From Pararge aegeria (Eukaryota; Arthropoda; Insecta; Lepidoptera; Nymphalidae), in NCBI RefSeq assembly GCF_905163445.1, contig NC_053185.1, positions 19,114,001-19,178,000 on the forward strand: a DNA stretch of 64,000 nt. The letters run 5' to 3'. This document shows positions 10,721 through 21,439 of this stretch, one piece after another. The number at the start of each line of letters is the position of its first letter. Position 1 is the stretch's first letter. A model generated the notes under the pieces. It made no database searches. It was not told the origin of the DNA and was given only the letters and a program-made list of their open reading frames with translations. The position numbers and the translations under genes are program-made.

Positions 10721-10990
10721 AAGAGTGATAGCCCAGTGGGTAGAGCTTCGGCTTGCCTTTTGGGGACATCATGTTCGATTCCCGGCACGCACCTTTAATA
10801 TTTCGGATCTATATCACTTGCTTCATCGTAAGGAAATCTGTATGTCTGAGAGTTCAGTTGAATGCTCAAGGGCTAGTAAAGACTACCGATGTCCGATCCG
10901 CACTTGGCACCTAGACTACGGCATGTACCCTTCTCATCATGTAAGGAGACCCGTGTACTATAGTGGAGAGGAGATAAATAAGATGTGAAC
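10721..10990 (+). repeat. SINE-B, near full length
   Basis: GAGTGATAGCCCAGTGGGTA, TTCGATTCCCGGCACGCACC, TATCACTTGCTTCATCGTAA, ATCCGCACTTGGCACCTAGA, CCCGTGTACTATAGTGG. Lies directly upstream on the plus strand of the mmd exon acceptor. Confidence 0.8.
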
Positions 10991-11231
10991 AAGGATATGA
11001 GTGTAAAAATAGAATAATAAGTGGATGGCTTATATAAGTGAGTGTGAATGAATCGGCATTTGTGCAGCGTGGTAGATCTAAACCTCACTCTTTAAATAGT
11101 GTGGGTGACTCACCCATCTACTTATTTATTAGCATAGGCTTTTTATAACTCGTACTGGAAATGTTTTCCATTTTGTATCATCTGCCCGCATACCCTGTTT
11201 GCGCCCAGCAGGGGAATTAATTTTTTTATCC

Positions 11232-11398
11232 CACTACAAGTAAGACCTTGAATGCAATCTCACCTGTTGATATGGCTAACATGTCAGGACTATGGCAATC
11301 ATAGTAAGCAATACCCCAAGTCGATTTCTACGCAACATCGTGCCTGATCGCTAAAACGAATAGCGCCACGCCACTTTGACGTGTAGGTGTCCCTACCG
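11232..11398 (-). repeat. SINE-C fragment
   Basis: CTTGAATGCAATCTCACCTG, GCTAACATGTCAGGACTATG, CGATTTCTACGCAACATCGT. It lies inside a larger inverted-repeat region. Confidence 0.65.
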
Positions 11399-11428
11399 TA
11401 GACAACGGGTATGCAGATGATATAAAAT

Positions 11429-11524
11429 GAAGGAAAGCTCCAGTACGAGTTACAAAAAAACTTAAGGATAGGCATTGTATGAGTTATAAAAAGCCTACCC
11501 TTAAGTATTTATAACTCTTACTGG
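11429..11524. repeat. Imperfect palindrome
   Basis: CTCCAGTACGAGTTAC...CTTAAGGATAGGC at the left and GCCTACCCTTAAGTATTTAT...ACTCTTACTGGAG at the right. The arm sequence (ATAACTCGTACTGGA) also occurs at 11147-11163. Confidence 0.75.
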
Positions 11525-12502
11525 AGATTTTCTTAATTATGTATCATCTGCATACCCTGTACATACCGCCTATGCAAGCCATTGTAGGATGGTATCGTGC
11601 CACGGCCAAAACCTCCCACCAGACAAAATATATACAAAACTATAGATAAATTAATAAAATTTACCATTGCATATTCAACTGGATGAACAACGTGTTCTAG
11701 GAGGAGATACAAGAAACGGTTTGAACCTTTAACCTTTTCGTTACTTAGCCAAATATAAATTGAGGAATAACAAAGTAGACAGAATTCGGAATTTAATGTT
11801 GTAAATCGTAATTTAATAAAATGGGCGAAATATTCCTCAAATAGAAAACAAGAATTCTCAAATTGATCTTTTTGTGAGCTCGTTCTGAAGATTACATCTA
11901 TTTTCACAGCTGGGTGTAATAGGCGTTTAATAATTTGTTTACTTTGATCGAAATCTGTTTTATTATTCGTAATTGAACCTTATTTTGGAATAATTTAACC
12001 TTCTTCGGAAGCAAAAGGTTTATTATATTAACGAAAGCTGGGTTGTACCAACAGCTTGTGTTTTACAGCGATCAGCTGCTACGTTCGATAAAAAAAAGAT
12101 TTCCCCTGCTGGGCGCAAACAGGGTATGCACTAAGCGGGCAGATGATACAAAATGGAAAACTTACAAAAATAGAACAATAATTTAAATCAAAAATTAAAA
12201 TTAAACTATTTTATATTTTACTGACTGACTGCCTCGTTTGTTTAGTGGTTAGCATTTTACGACTACGGATAACGAGTTCTTCGACAAAAAGGAGTGAAAC
12301 CATTTTTCTATTTTCTCTATATATTCCATGTTAAAAATTGTGAAGTATATGTATTTTCTTTACAGCAATTCTTAGTACTGGAATTAGTAAATTAGTGTTG
12401 TCAACCCGTCCTTCCTGATTGAGAACTTTACGTGCCTTATGCTCGTTTTCATTAACGGCGAACAAGATAATACTTTAATAAGTAACGCCTAATCTATAGA
12501 GA

Positions 12503-12664
12503 AGCAGTGATAGTGAAGTGGGTAGGAACTCGACTTCACTTTCGGGGGCCGAGTTCGAACGCCAGCACGCACCGTTTTTAGTAATTAAAAATCTCACTTG
12601 CTTTCACGGTGAAAGAAAACATCGTGATTAAAGCATGCCTGAGAGTTCAACATAATGTTCTTAC
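12503..12664 (+). repeat. SINE-B, left part
   Basis: AGCAGTGATAGTGAAGTGGG, GAGTTCGAACGCCAGCACGC, TCACTTGCTTTCACGGTGAA, GCATGCCTGAGAGTTCAAC. The family continues at 12839 after about 170 bp of AT-rich sequence. Confidence 0.8.
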
Positions 12665-12838
12665 CAGAATTTGGAGTTTGATTTTGATTTTGGCAACCCC
12701 CAATTATGTTTCCCTAATATACGATGTCTTATTATGTTTTTAAAATTCATAAAATTATGTAATTAAAAAATAATGGGTGCACCATAATATAATAAATGTA
12801 ACATAACGTATTGTGCTGAATTAATTGAAAATTAAATT

Positions 12839-12905
12839 GAGTCCACCAATTCACACTGGGCAGCGTGGCGGACTACGGCCTTAACCACTTCTCATCGTGG
12901 GAAGA
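12839..12905 (+). repeat. SINE-B, right part
   Basis: GAGTCCACCAATTCACACTG, GGCGGACTACGGCCTTAACC, ACTTCTCATCGTGGGAAG; then passes into a pentamer-like microsatellite. Confidence 0.8.
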
Positions 12906-12921
12906 GAAGAATACAATAGTA

Positions 12922-13036
12922 TAGAACAAAATAGAACAGAAAAAATAGAACAGAACAGAACGGAGTGGAGCGGAACGGAATGGAACGGAAACAGAACGGA
13001 ACGGAACAGAACTGAACAGAACAGGAAAGAACAAGG
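12922..13036. repeat. Microsatellite of GAACA/GAACG pentamers
   Basis: Imperfect run of AGAACA, CGGAA and TGGAA units on purine-rich plus strand, lying where a SINE-B tail would continue. Afterwards come GAGAGGCCTTTAGTCCAGCA and GTGGAC, a common lepidopteran SINE tail motif. Confidence 0.85.
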
Positions 13037-13375
13037 ACAATGGACATGACCTCCGGCTGTGAGAGGCCTTTAGTCCAGCAGTGGACTTTTATAGACCATT
13101 GTTTATTATTCAAGTGTCAACCATAACTCCTCATCATATTCAGTACCTCGGAAAGTGTTGTTTGAGTATTATCTAATACTTTAATATTTTTTCTGTTGCC
13201 ATAGTAATCCGTGAACCCTTTTGATCTTAAATGTGAACACTGTTAATGTTTTGGTTGTCACCGTGTATTTTAATACCTCCTTTACAACTAGCCTTTTATA
13301 TCGAAGATTCGATATTTAATTTCAGTAATACCTAACCTAAGTCAGAAACGGTACCCCGCGGTTCGAAGATGACCC

Positions 13376-13545
13376 TTCCTTAATCGACTTTATATTCGGT
13401 ACGTCAAGGGTCTCATTAACGGAACAAGGAAATTCGAGCACATTTCAACGAGCTTCGAGATCCTTCCATTGGACTCATTCGTTCTTGGTTATTACGGAAA
13501 TTGGAGTTATGATTCCTTTTTGGATATTTTCGTTGATTTGATAGG
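13376..13545 (+). repeat. Dispersed repeat E, copy 1
   Basis: CCTTAATCGACTTTATATTC, CATTAACGGAACAAGGAAAT, TTCGAGCACATTTCAACGAG; matches 14.60-14.74 kb in the same orientation. Confidence 0.75.
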
Positions 13546-13712
13546 CTTTGTTGGTTAATGATGGAAGTTTCGATAACAATAGTAATTATAGCATTTCTTT
13601 CTTTTTCATGATTTTTCCGATTTCCAATTGGGTTGGCCATAGGTACTCATGATCTTTAATTGGTTTACATAAAATTGTAGATCGTCTCGTTGTAGATAGC
13701 TTGATCGAATAC

Positions 13713-13885
13713 CCGGCTAAGATTGTTGTGGGCTCTTCAGGGCCGTTTGGAACCCTCGTAGCTTTAGGTTTAAGTTGGCGAACGAATTTATCACCATCCT
13801 CTTACAATAATATTAACATATATGTATGAACGCTTCATAAGTGTCTTACATAAAGAATTTTTTAATTTGATTTTGAGTAACGGAT
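13713..13885 (+). mobile_element. LINE 3' end, TTTGAC/GATTTTG-tail subfamily
   Basis: Carries CCCGGCTAAG, GGAACCCTCGTAGCTTTAGG, CATATATGTATGAACGCTTC and a TTTGATTTTG tail. It is an uninterrupted relative of the copy split at 3.02 kb. Confidence 0.75.
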
Positions 13886-13959
13886 AACGATATTCTGAGT
13901 TCGATGCCTGGGTCTAGTCATTAATTATAATCAGTTAAGTATGGATGACTGATTGAACA

Positions 13960-14015
13960 CACTTTTATTATACACCAAAGAAAAAATTAGTTACAAAGAT
14001 ATAACATAGAGCAAG
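13960..14015 (-). mobile_element. LINE 3' end fragment, third family
   Basis: CACTTTTATTATACACCA and AAGGTGGCCTTATCGCTATT are the reverse complement of the tail seen at 35.66-35.80 kb. Confidence 0.5.
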
Positions 14016-14274
14016 GGTATACAAGGTGGCCTTATCGCTATTCGCTACATAGTGTTTTCTTAAGTGTTGGTGTGGTCCACCCTAATGCCTTCGGTCAACC
14101 TGGTCTCTAGACCACGGCAGCTGGTTATTATCACAAACTTGAGATATATATGTTATCTTTGAAGCCTACCAAAACAAAGGAAATACTAGTTTAGTCTATC
14201 AACATAATATTAACGACTTAAGGGCCGACTACTCGTACCCTGTCTAAGTCCTAAAGTACATGTTGAAAAGCCGA

Positions 14275-14467
14275 AAAATCTTGATTATTCTCGATCACTT
14301 GTTGATACTGCTAAGTTTGATGTAGGCTTTTTCTTAGATCAGGACGCGTTTAAACCCTCGTATTTTAAGTTTATAAATATTTATATACTTCTCATGTAAT
14401 GTACGCATCAAAAGTGCCACAGTATTGGCCTACTTGAATAAATATATTTTTGACTTTGACTTTAACT
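14275..14467 (+). mobile_element. LINE 3' end, TTTGAC-tail family
   Basis: Diverged copy: GTAGGCTTTTTCTTAGATCA, GTACGCATCAAAAGTGCCAC, CCTACTTGAATAAATATATT, then TTTGACTTTGACTTTAAC. Confidence 0.7.
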
Positions 14468-14599
14468 TTACTGTTTAGCGGCAGGCTAAATATTTACCGC
14501 CAGAGCCAACCACATCAGATAAAAGAGAATTAAAAATTAAAAAAAGTTTACTAAACAGGAACAAAAAAATGGCTTAAAAGACAGACACGTCTTAATTTT

Positions 14600-14740
14600 G
14601 AGCCTTAATCGACTTTATCTTCGGCCTACCGAGTACCTCATTAACGGAACAAGGAAACTCGAGCACATTTCAAGGGGCCTTCGAGAACTTTCTATTTGCC
14701 TTATTCTTTGGTTATTATGAGGACTTCGAGTTTATAACTA
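14600..14740 (+). repeat. Dispersed repeat E, copy 2
   Basis: AGCCTTAATCGACTTTATCT, CATTAACGGAACAAGGAAAC, TCGAGCACATTTCAAGGGGC. Same order as copy 1; class unknown. Confidence 0.75.
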
Positions 14741-15116
14741 AGTTGTAATATAATGAGACCAATTACATTGTACACTGAAGTACGTATACGGTACACTAAT
14801 TAGGAACTACATATTGTAACTTTACCGATCTCCATGGTGCAGCGGTGAGAGTTTAAGGTAGGTGTTTTGAATTATTATATTTAATAACATATTATTAATA
14901 ACTACATTGGTCCGCTACTACCGTATTTTCTATTTTCCATATTTGAGGCTTGTTTTAAAAAATATTTTTGAAGTATTTATTTTAAAACTAGGAATAGGTT
15001 AACTATTTTTATTGTTCCTTTAATACTTTAAAAAACATGAAACTCAACACCTATTTCAGCGGTTGGGTTTTGTTTTTTTCGAATATTAACAATGTAACTT
15101 ACATTTTTATACATTA

Positions 15117-15273
15117 CTAGCGGACCCCAGCGCCATCTGTCGGGCTGAATTGTGAATCTAAACCATCCAGGGTGCCACCCAAACGCATACCAAAAAATTC
15201 ATTCAAATCGGTCCAGTCGTTTAGGAGGAGTTCAGTGACATACACACGCACACAAGAAATATATATATAAAGA
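15117..15273 (-). mobile_element. Short Helitron, 157 bp
   Basis: On the minus strand it starts A|TCTTTATATATATATTTCTT and ends GGGGTCCGCTAG|T. The internal block TCACTGAACTCCTCCTAAAC and CGATTTGAATG is a common lepidopteran Helitron interior. Confidence 0.75.
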
Positions 15274-15387
15274 TTATAAACTTTTTTATATCGAAATAAA
15301 CGCGAGAAATAGCTTTTAGATATCTTAATATCTATTTCACTTAGGAAAATTTTGACACAATTTAGCTTTCAATGATCTTGGCTGATA

Positions 15388-15482
15388 TACTACAAAATTC
15401 AAAATTCATTTATTTCAAGTAGGCCTTCTTTATAAGCAGTTTTGAAACGTCAAGTATGTATGTTTGTAGTGACTCTACTACA
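15388..15482 (-). mobile_element. LINE 3' end, GAATTTT-tail family, short
   Basis: Reverse copy: AAAATTCAAAATTCATTTAT, CAAGTAGGCCTTCTTTATAA, GTAGTGACTCTACTAC. Confidence 0.7.
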
Positions 15483-15888
15483 TAATTGGGATACCTGAGG
15501 TTTTCACTGGTATCTAAGCCCCCACACCCGTTTCATGTAAATTTCCTAGGGATTTCCAGCGTGCCACTTTCCCTTGAAATATTTCCCAAGTATTACGAGT
15601 ATTTGACCGGGTGTGTAAGACCCGGGTGTTTACCTTACACCGTATTAGCATTAAGGTATACGGATGATGTATTGGTGTATTGGGGTTACCCTTTGTTTTA
15701 TTTCAGTCCCTTGTAATATTTTCACGCCTACAACATACTACTGTTTTTACGATTTGAAGACTATTTCTAATGTTTACAGGTTGTGATATAGTGTAGCCTC
15801 TACCCTGACGATGGTCAATAAATACTTTCATCGTGGATACCACCATAATAGTATTCCCGAGAGCTTTAACAATATAGCCTTTACCTAT

Positions 15889-16159
15889 AAAATAAAAATA
15901 AATAAAATAAATATACTACGACAATACACCCATCGCAATCTAGCCCCAAAGTAAGCGTAGCTTGTGTTATGGGTACTAAGATAACTGATGATTATTTTTA
16001 TAAATAATATACATAAAATACTTATAATATACAGATAAACAACCAGACACTGAAAAACTTTCATGTTCATCACACAAACATTATCCAGTTGTGGGAATCG
16101 AATCCACGGCCTTTGACTCAGAAAGCAGGGTCGCTGCAAACTGCGCCAATGGGCCGTCA
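15889..16159 (-). repeat. SINE-A (Metulj-like), near full length
   Basis: Minus-strand B box GGATTCGATTCCCACAACTG, body GTGTGATGAACATGAAAGTT, block AAGCTACGCTTACTTTGGGG. Confidence 0.85.
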
Positions 16160-16389
16160 AACCTATGCACCACTTCGAAGCTAAACCCACCTTAAAAATG
16201 TAGTAAAGTAAATTCGTTTTTTTTTCTAAATTCATACTGAACTGAAAGGATACTTGTACTGTTTATTATTGTTTTGGAGCGGTAAAAGCCCAGTGGTTAT
16301 AAAAGAGTAAATGATCTGGTAAACTTTGCACCTACTCCTTAAACAGAATTTCCACAATTTTTTTGTTTGGGTAATAAGGCATACCTATC

Positions 16390-16608
16390 TTGGATAGAAG
16401 GCGTTACTTCTACTTACAGGAAATCCATGATATATTATCGAAATTAAGCTTAATTTGCTATACTCCGCGAAAAGCAGGAGAATGTGTGGTGCAATTTATA
16501 ATTTCATCAATCCTTATACTCCACACCAAACAGATCTTCGGCAATGTACCCTCTACGCACGTTTCGCTCCGAAACCGGAGCATCCTCAGGAGACCTATCT
16601 CATATTAT
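16390..16608 (+). repeat. Single-arm copy of the fold-back family
   Basis: AATTAAGCTTAATTTGCTAT, CACACCAAACAGATCTTCGG, CGTTTCGCTCCGAAACCGGA and CATCCTCAGGAGA in the order of the left arm and loop of the 1.7 kb element. There is no second arm. Confidence 0.8.
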
Positions 16609-16614
16609 TGAATA

Positions 16615-16740
16615 CTAGCGACCCACCCCGGCTTCGCAACTATGCAATGTTTGTAATTATTTACGTAATTAAGCAGGAGTTTGAATGTCACACCCGCCGC
16701 CCCCTCTGTCCTCGCTTTTTAAATCTCTGATATGTATTTG
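16615..16740 (-). mobile_element. Helitron 3' end
   Basis: On the minus strand the end is GAAGCCGGGGTGGGTCGCTAG|T, directly next to the fold-back family copy at 16.39-16.61 kb. The interior fades out by about 16740. Confidence 0.45.
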
Positions 16741-16761
16741 AATAATATTATTATTTGGCTA

Positions 16762-17022
16762 TAAGTTAGCCCTTGACTGCAATCACCTCGTGGGAAGTGA
16801 CTATGCAGTCTAAGATGCTAGCGGGCTAACCTGTTAGGGAGTATGGCAGTCATACCCCTAAATGGTTTCCACGCGACTCAATTGCTTAGCGGGACGTATT
16901 TGTCGGTAGGGTGGTAACTATCCACGGCCCAGACCCATATATCCCACCAGACCAGACCAGACCAGAGAAAATTCTGAAATAATAAATTCCTAATTGCCCT
17001 TCCGGGAATCTGGAACTAGTAA
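16762..17022 (-). repeat. SINE-C, most of the element
   Basis: TAGCCCTTGACTGCAATCAC, GCTAGCGGGCTAACCTGTTA, GTCGGTAGGGTGGTAACTAT, ACCAGACCAGACCAGAG, CCTTCCGGGAATC. Confidence 0.8.
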
Positions 17023-17389
17023 GTGTCTTTTAGATACCGATTGCATAACATTTTCCCTCAAAAACTCCTGTCGAAAGATCGAAGTTCGTATTTCAGTATA
17101 TCCCTTGATGAATTTGTAGATAAGGCGGTTTTACCGCTACTTCGGCTCGAGAACATTTTAATGATACCTTTGACATTTTCATCGCTTTAGCGCGATTTGA
17201 CTTGAAATATAACGACTACGTTGGGTCTGCTTAAAAGTCTTTAAAGCTTATTGGATTCCGAATGATGTTCGGAATATCGAAAGATTTAATTAAATTTCCT
17301 TTTGTGCCAGCTTTTGGTTTTTTTTTAAAGTAATGAACTGTCGATTCATGTCATTAGGCGCCTATGTATGTATACACGAGTAACGCCCG

Positions 17390-17530
17390 AGGTTAAAATC
17401 AATCTGATCTATTATCTTCAATCTCAGATGGCAGATTGAACGGGGGATCTACGGAAAAGAGTATTTCGATTGTAGCATTACTAAATGCATTCTGCCATCT
17501 GAAGATTTAGATTGATATTTAATTTCGGAG
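17390..17530. repeat. Short inverted-repeat element
   Basis: TTAAAATCAATCTGA...CAGATGGCAG at the left and CTGCCATCTGAAG...TAGATTGATATTTAA at the right, separated by about 50 bp. Possible small MITE; no target duplication identified. Confidence 0.5.
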
Positions 17531-17674
17531 TAGCGTAAAAAGCGTAAAACACGTTGGATGATTGTGGAAGGTCAACGGTCTAATAATTCTTCCAGTTCCA
17601 ATGACGTATGAAGATCATTACCACGACAAAAAAATTTGTTAGTGTTCATTACATACTGTTTTTAAATTGAGATC

Positions 17675-17848
17675 ATTACGGAGAATTATGTAGGTTGCCT
17701 GACGATGTTTTCATTTACCGTTGAAGTAAATGATATTTTAATTACTCAAAACGCACATAACTTAGAAAATTTTGAGGTGCGTGCCGGGATTCGAACTCGC
17801 TCCCCTGAAAGTGAAGTCAAAGCCCTACCCACTGGGCTACCACCGCTT
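17675..17848 (-). repeat. SINE-B head half
   Basis: GACGATGTTTTCATTTACCG, GTGCGTGCCGGGATTCGAAC, CCTACCCACTGGGCTACCAC. Confidence 0.8.
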
Positions 17849-17859
17849 CATACTACACA

Positions 17860-19180
17860 GATAATTTGTGCCGTACCAATTTAAAAAAATATAAATCCCG
17901 AAGATTTGGGGTTGTTCAAGAGGCGGATAAAAATATTCGTTGAAAACTGAAAATGAAATTGAGCCTCCTCTGTTTCTCCATATGTGCAAAATCAATGGTA
18001 ACAGCTTGCTCGTATTCCCGCCATTTTTATAAGACAACGGTCGTGAATAGCTTTTCCAAGAGATACTATATTATGTATTGGTGAACTACCAGAAAAAATA
18101 TTTAGATATTTTTATTGACGGCTTAACTCACGTGAATGTTCGTCGGAGTTTACCCGACTAGTTTCTCAATAACTTGAGAGACCAGCAGTTTTTAGCGGAC
18201 AACGACTTTACAGACACTTGTATATTAAGGTAAATCTAATTGGTTCTAATTCCCCCGACTCTACATTCGTTTTTCATACAGTATATTTTCTCTCATTAAA
18301 ATATTGTATTTCGAGGACAGAATTTGGACTGAATACACTGAAAATGAGCTCCGGGGTATTCGCAAACAAATTTTAAGAGATTCGTAATCACTGAACAAAA
18401 TTGCTTTCCCCGAAGCCTTTTTTGAAAACAAACAATGGCGTAAACGGAGCATTCGAAAACATTTTCACAAGGAAACGAGCGGGACCATGACAAATCACAC
18501 AGGTCACGCACCCGCTCGGGAACACAACCCTGGGAATTAATTCACCCCATTAAAATATACTCGGGAGTTTTGTTCCGAAGCAATTCTGGGTGATATATTG
18601 GGAGATATATGGGCAGGGTGAAGCAAATATCCCGCTGCACGCAAATATCAATGTCTGTCTGGATGAGTATACGTCATTGACAACAAACAAATGTATTTGA
18701 AAAGAATTCGAGAATTGCCAATAGATTTTTACCAGCCCGGATGACTGTTGAAACTTAGATGGTCGTCAGGAGTGCCGATAGAGGTGAAAACTATATAAAA
18801 CCAGAACCAGCTGATGTCGATATGTAAGGAAAAACAGCGTTACTTGTCTCGTTCAATTATTATTGCATGAAGGGGCAAAAAAAAGAAAAAAAAAAAAATA
18901 ACTCAATTACAAAGAATTTTTCATTTTTAAAAACCGACAGACTATAACCGAGTTTTACTTATTTTGATCCCCACCCTTATAATCTTCCCTCCTACTGCTG
19001 CGAGAGTTTGTTCTCCTTGCTCATGAAGCAATTGGAGGGTTCAAAGTTGAAAGAAGAGAGTTTATTAAACTGTTGTACTGATTGCGAGGACTTTGCTGAT
19101 GTCTGTTGAGAACTTCCGTCCTTTTTTGTTTCCTAGGGCACAAAGAATCCCTATGGATCCCTGCTCTCTGGCAGACCGTT
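17860..19180. other. No recognised feature (intron)
   Basis: Moderately unique-looking sequence with an A-run near 18870-18898. The overlapping small frames at 18261-18511 show no known domain. Confidence 0.45.
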
Positions 19181-19182
19181 TT

Positions 19183-19330
19183 CCACTCATCATCGTCATC
19201 ATATCAACCCATTACCGATCGGAACATCATCATCATCATCATATCAACCCATCACAGGGCACAGGTCCCCTCCCACAATCAAAGACCGTAGTCTTCGGCA
19301 CGCTGGCGAAGTGCGGATTGATAGACTTTT
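19183..19330 (-). repeat. SINE-B tail half with duplicated CAT-rich end
   Basis: CATCATCGTCATCATATCAA and again CATCATCATCATATCAACCC about 45 bp later, then CACAGGGCACAGGTCCCCTC and GTGCGGATTGATAGACT. Confidence 0.75.
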
Positions 19331-19874
19331 TAGAAATTTTCACCTACTCAAATAAAACTTCCCCTGTTTTTCCCCAGAACCAACTCGCATTACATAGAAA
19401 TAAAAAGTAGAAAGAAGTATTTTTATGTTAATATGCAACTTGATGTTAAATATCAGCGCAATCTATTGCCAAATTATTGAGTTTCGTGGTCACAAACATA
19501 CATACGCTGCAATCCTATATGTACAGTTTACGAATAAATGTCCACAATAGACCCAAACAAAGGAATCGAATGTATTACATTGCGCTTCAGTGTACAAGGA
19601 CTTGATGATATTCGAAATAGAGACATTCCGGGACTTAGTAAAACGTTCAAAGCGGATTGAAATATATTTCGATACGCCGTTCCTGCAACGGGTCGGCCAT
19701 TGTGGCGCGATTCAAGCGGCTTACCGCATACATCATTCGAGAAGCACAATTTGTTGGCACAAAACCTTAAAGTCAGTGATCTTCAGTGCTATTTCTAACG
19801 GTTCAGTGACGAGTTATTTATCTACGATTCAATTTTATTTAAATTGTCTTTTACTCTTAACAATATTTTACTTA

Positions 19875-20012
19875 CTGTTCAGTTTGTTGTGGGCTCTTCT
19901 TAGATCTGGGCACGTTTGGAACACTCCTAACTTATATTATCTTTAGAATGTAGTGATTAACATCATCACCTCACAATAATGGTAACATACCTGTATGAAC
20001 GCTACATAAGGG
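19875..20012 (+). mobile_element. LINE 3' end, subfamily without TTTGAC tail
   Basis: Contains TTTGTTGTGGGCTCTTCTTA and TGTATGAACGCTACATAAG; related to the copies at 3.4 and 13.8 kb. Confidence 0.7.
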
Positions 20013-20272
20013 AAGAAATTAACAAAATAAGCAAATGTAAGCAAAGAAATTAAAAAAATATATTCTTTATGTGAGTGCGTTTTTATTATTTCCTTACCAA
20101 TTTAAAAATAAACTTTGTACTAAAAAGTAACAGAAAGATTGTCTACATTATAAGACAAGTAAGAATAAATAGACTGAAGTCCAATTGATTATTGGAGAAT
20201 TTGATTCACATCGCGCGGATTTTGGTACATGAGTGAAATATTTGTTTATTTATTCGACTACTTACTGCCGTT

Positions 20273-20352
20273 GAATCAGTCACCTCAGTACTTATAACAC
20301 AAGCTACGCATACTTTGGGGCTAGATAGCGATGTGTGTATTGTCCTGATATA
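20273..20352 (+). repeat. SINE-A 3' end
   Basis: ATAACACAAGCTACGCATAC, TTTGGGGCTAGATAGCGATG, TGTGTATTGTC. It runs directly into the degenerate LINE coding region. Confidence 0.8.
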
Positions 20353-21218
20353 CCTATTTTTTCTAATGTTGTTATTGAATGCAATTTCACCTAGGTATAG
20401 CGATGATAAAATAAAATACTCTAAAATATTTAAGAATGTTTGCACTAATGCGAAATCGCTACACATTAAATATAGTATAATGAAATCTGATAACAAAATA
20501 CAAACAACCTGGAAAATAGTTTATTACGAGTCAGGAAAAACTAAATCTCGTGATGTGGATTTTGAACTTATTGTTGATAACAATAAAGTGACGTCTGACA
20601 GGGAGGTTGCTAATACTTTCGAAAACTTCTTTCAGAATGTTCCCATTTTGTTAACAGATTCTCTAAGCTCTTCACCAATAGCAGCTCAGCGTATATTGAG
20701 AGATAATGTTAAAGAGTGCAATGTTTTATTTAATTTTAAACATATATCTGCAATAGATATTATAGAATTTCAGGTTATTAAAGTTGAAAAAAACCGGTGA
20801 TCTGTGGGGTACGTCGGTGATGGTCATTTCTAACATTATTGACGTTATTGCCCCTTATCTAGCCGTAATTTTTAATGAATGTGTTGATATGGGTATTTTT
20901 CCGAACCTAATGAAATGTAGTAAATTAATACCCCTTTTTAAATCCGGTCATAAAAATGACCTTAACAATTACAGGCCTATTTCAATCTTGCCAACTCTTA
21001 GTAAGGTCTTTGAAAAAATTATACTTCATCAACTTTGAAATCATTCTAATGTAAATAACTTACTTCATCCGGAGTAGTACGGCTTCACATAAGGTCGTAG
21101 TACAACGGATGCAGGCGCAAGACTTATAAAGCATATTTACGATGCCTGGGAACGTTCGCAGAATGCCATTGGTGTTTTCTGTGATCTGTCCAAAGCATTC
21201 GATTGCGTTGAACGAGAT
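20345..21218 (+). pseudogene. CR1/jockey-type LINE, broken reverse transcriptase, 5' part
   Basis: Degenerate reading frame of a non-LTR retrotransposon. From about 20400 it reads the linker between endonuclease and RT (for example VANTFENFFQNV), shifts frame near 20790, then gives the RT N-terminal blocks, including LIPLFKSGHKNDLNNYRPIS and LSKVFEKIIL. In-frame stops follow at about 21037, 21074 and 21092, after which FCDLSKAFDC is still readable (normally F-A-D-L-S-K-A-F-D). The frame stops abruptly near 21216, where RTE-type sequence in the opposite direction begins. The YxDD catalytic block is missing, so the copy is dead. The apparent Met start at 20315 belongs to a SINE end, not to this element. 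Confidence 0.85.
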
Positions 21219-21405
21219 TGACGAGAAGACTCGGCGGAGTTTGCCGAACGCTCCCCAGCCCAGCTGTATTCTTCTATCGATCTCCTTCTCGAAACTCTTT
21301 CTATCCAACTGAACGATTTGTCCAAGATATGTATATTCTTTAACAGTTTCGAGAATAGATCCATCGACAGTGACTTGCCCCGGAACGATCAGATTACCCC
21401 GGAAC
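21219..21405 (-). mobile_element. RTE-type LINE fragment
   Basis: Antisense translation gives VTVDGSILETVKEYTYLGQ followed by DRKSFEKEIDRRIQLGWGAF and GKLRRVFSS. This is the well known EYxYLGQ...EIxRRIxLGWxAFGKLR block of insect RTE-type RTs. No other part of the element remains. It abuts the CR1-type RT fragment in the opposite orientation. Confidence 0.85.
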
Positions 21406-21439
21406 GATCAGATTATTTTGTTGTGCTACTCATAAGGAT

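Larger units (their letters stand above)
11163..12161. repeat. Inverted-repeat-flanked region of 1 kb
   Basis: 11163-11220 (GTTTTCCATTTTGTATCATC, TGCCCG, CATACCCTGTTTGCGCCCAG, CAGGGGAA) recurs in reverse at 12101-12161, where seven extra bases are present. Between lie a SINE-C fragment, a second palindrome (11429-11524) and AT-rich sequence with an insignificant ORF. The ORF at 11533-11907 resembles nothing I know. Confidence 0.75.

Noticed and set aside
12892..13113. 73-codon frame rich in Ser, Cys, Phe and Pro
   Set aside because: It is the antisense translation of the GAACA/GAACG microsatellite.
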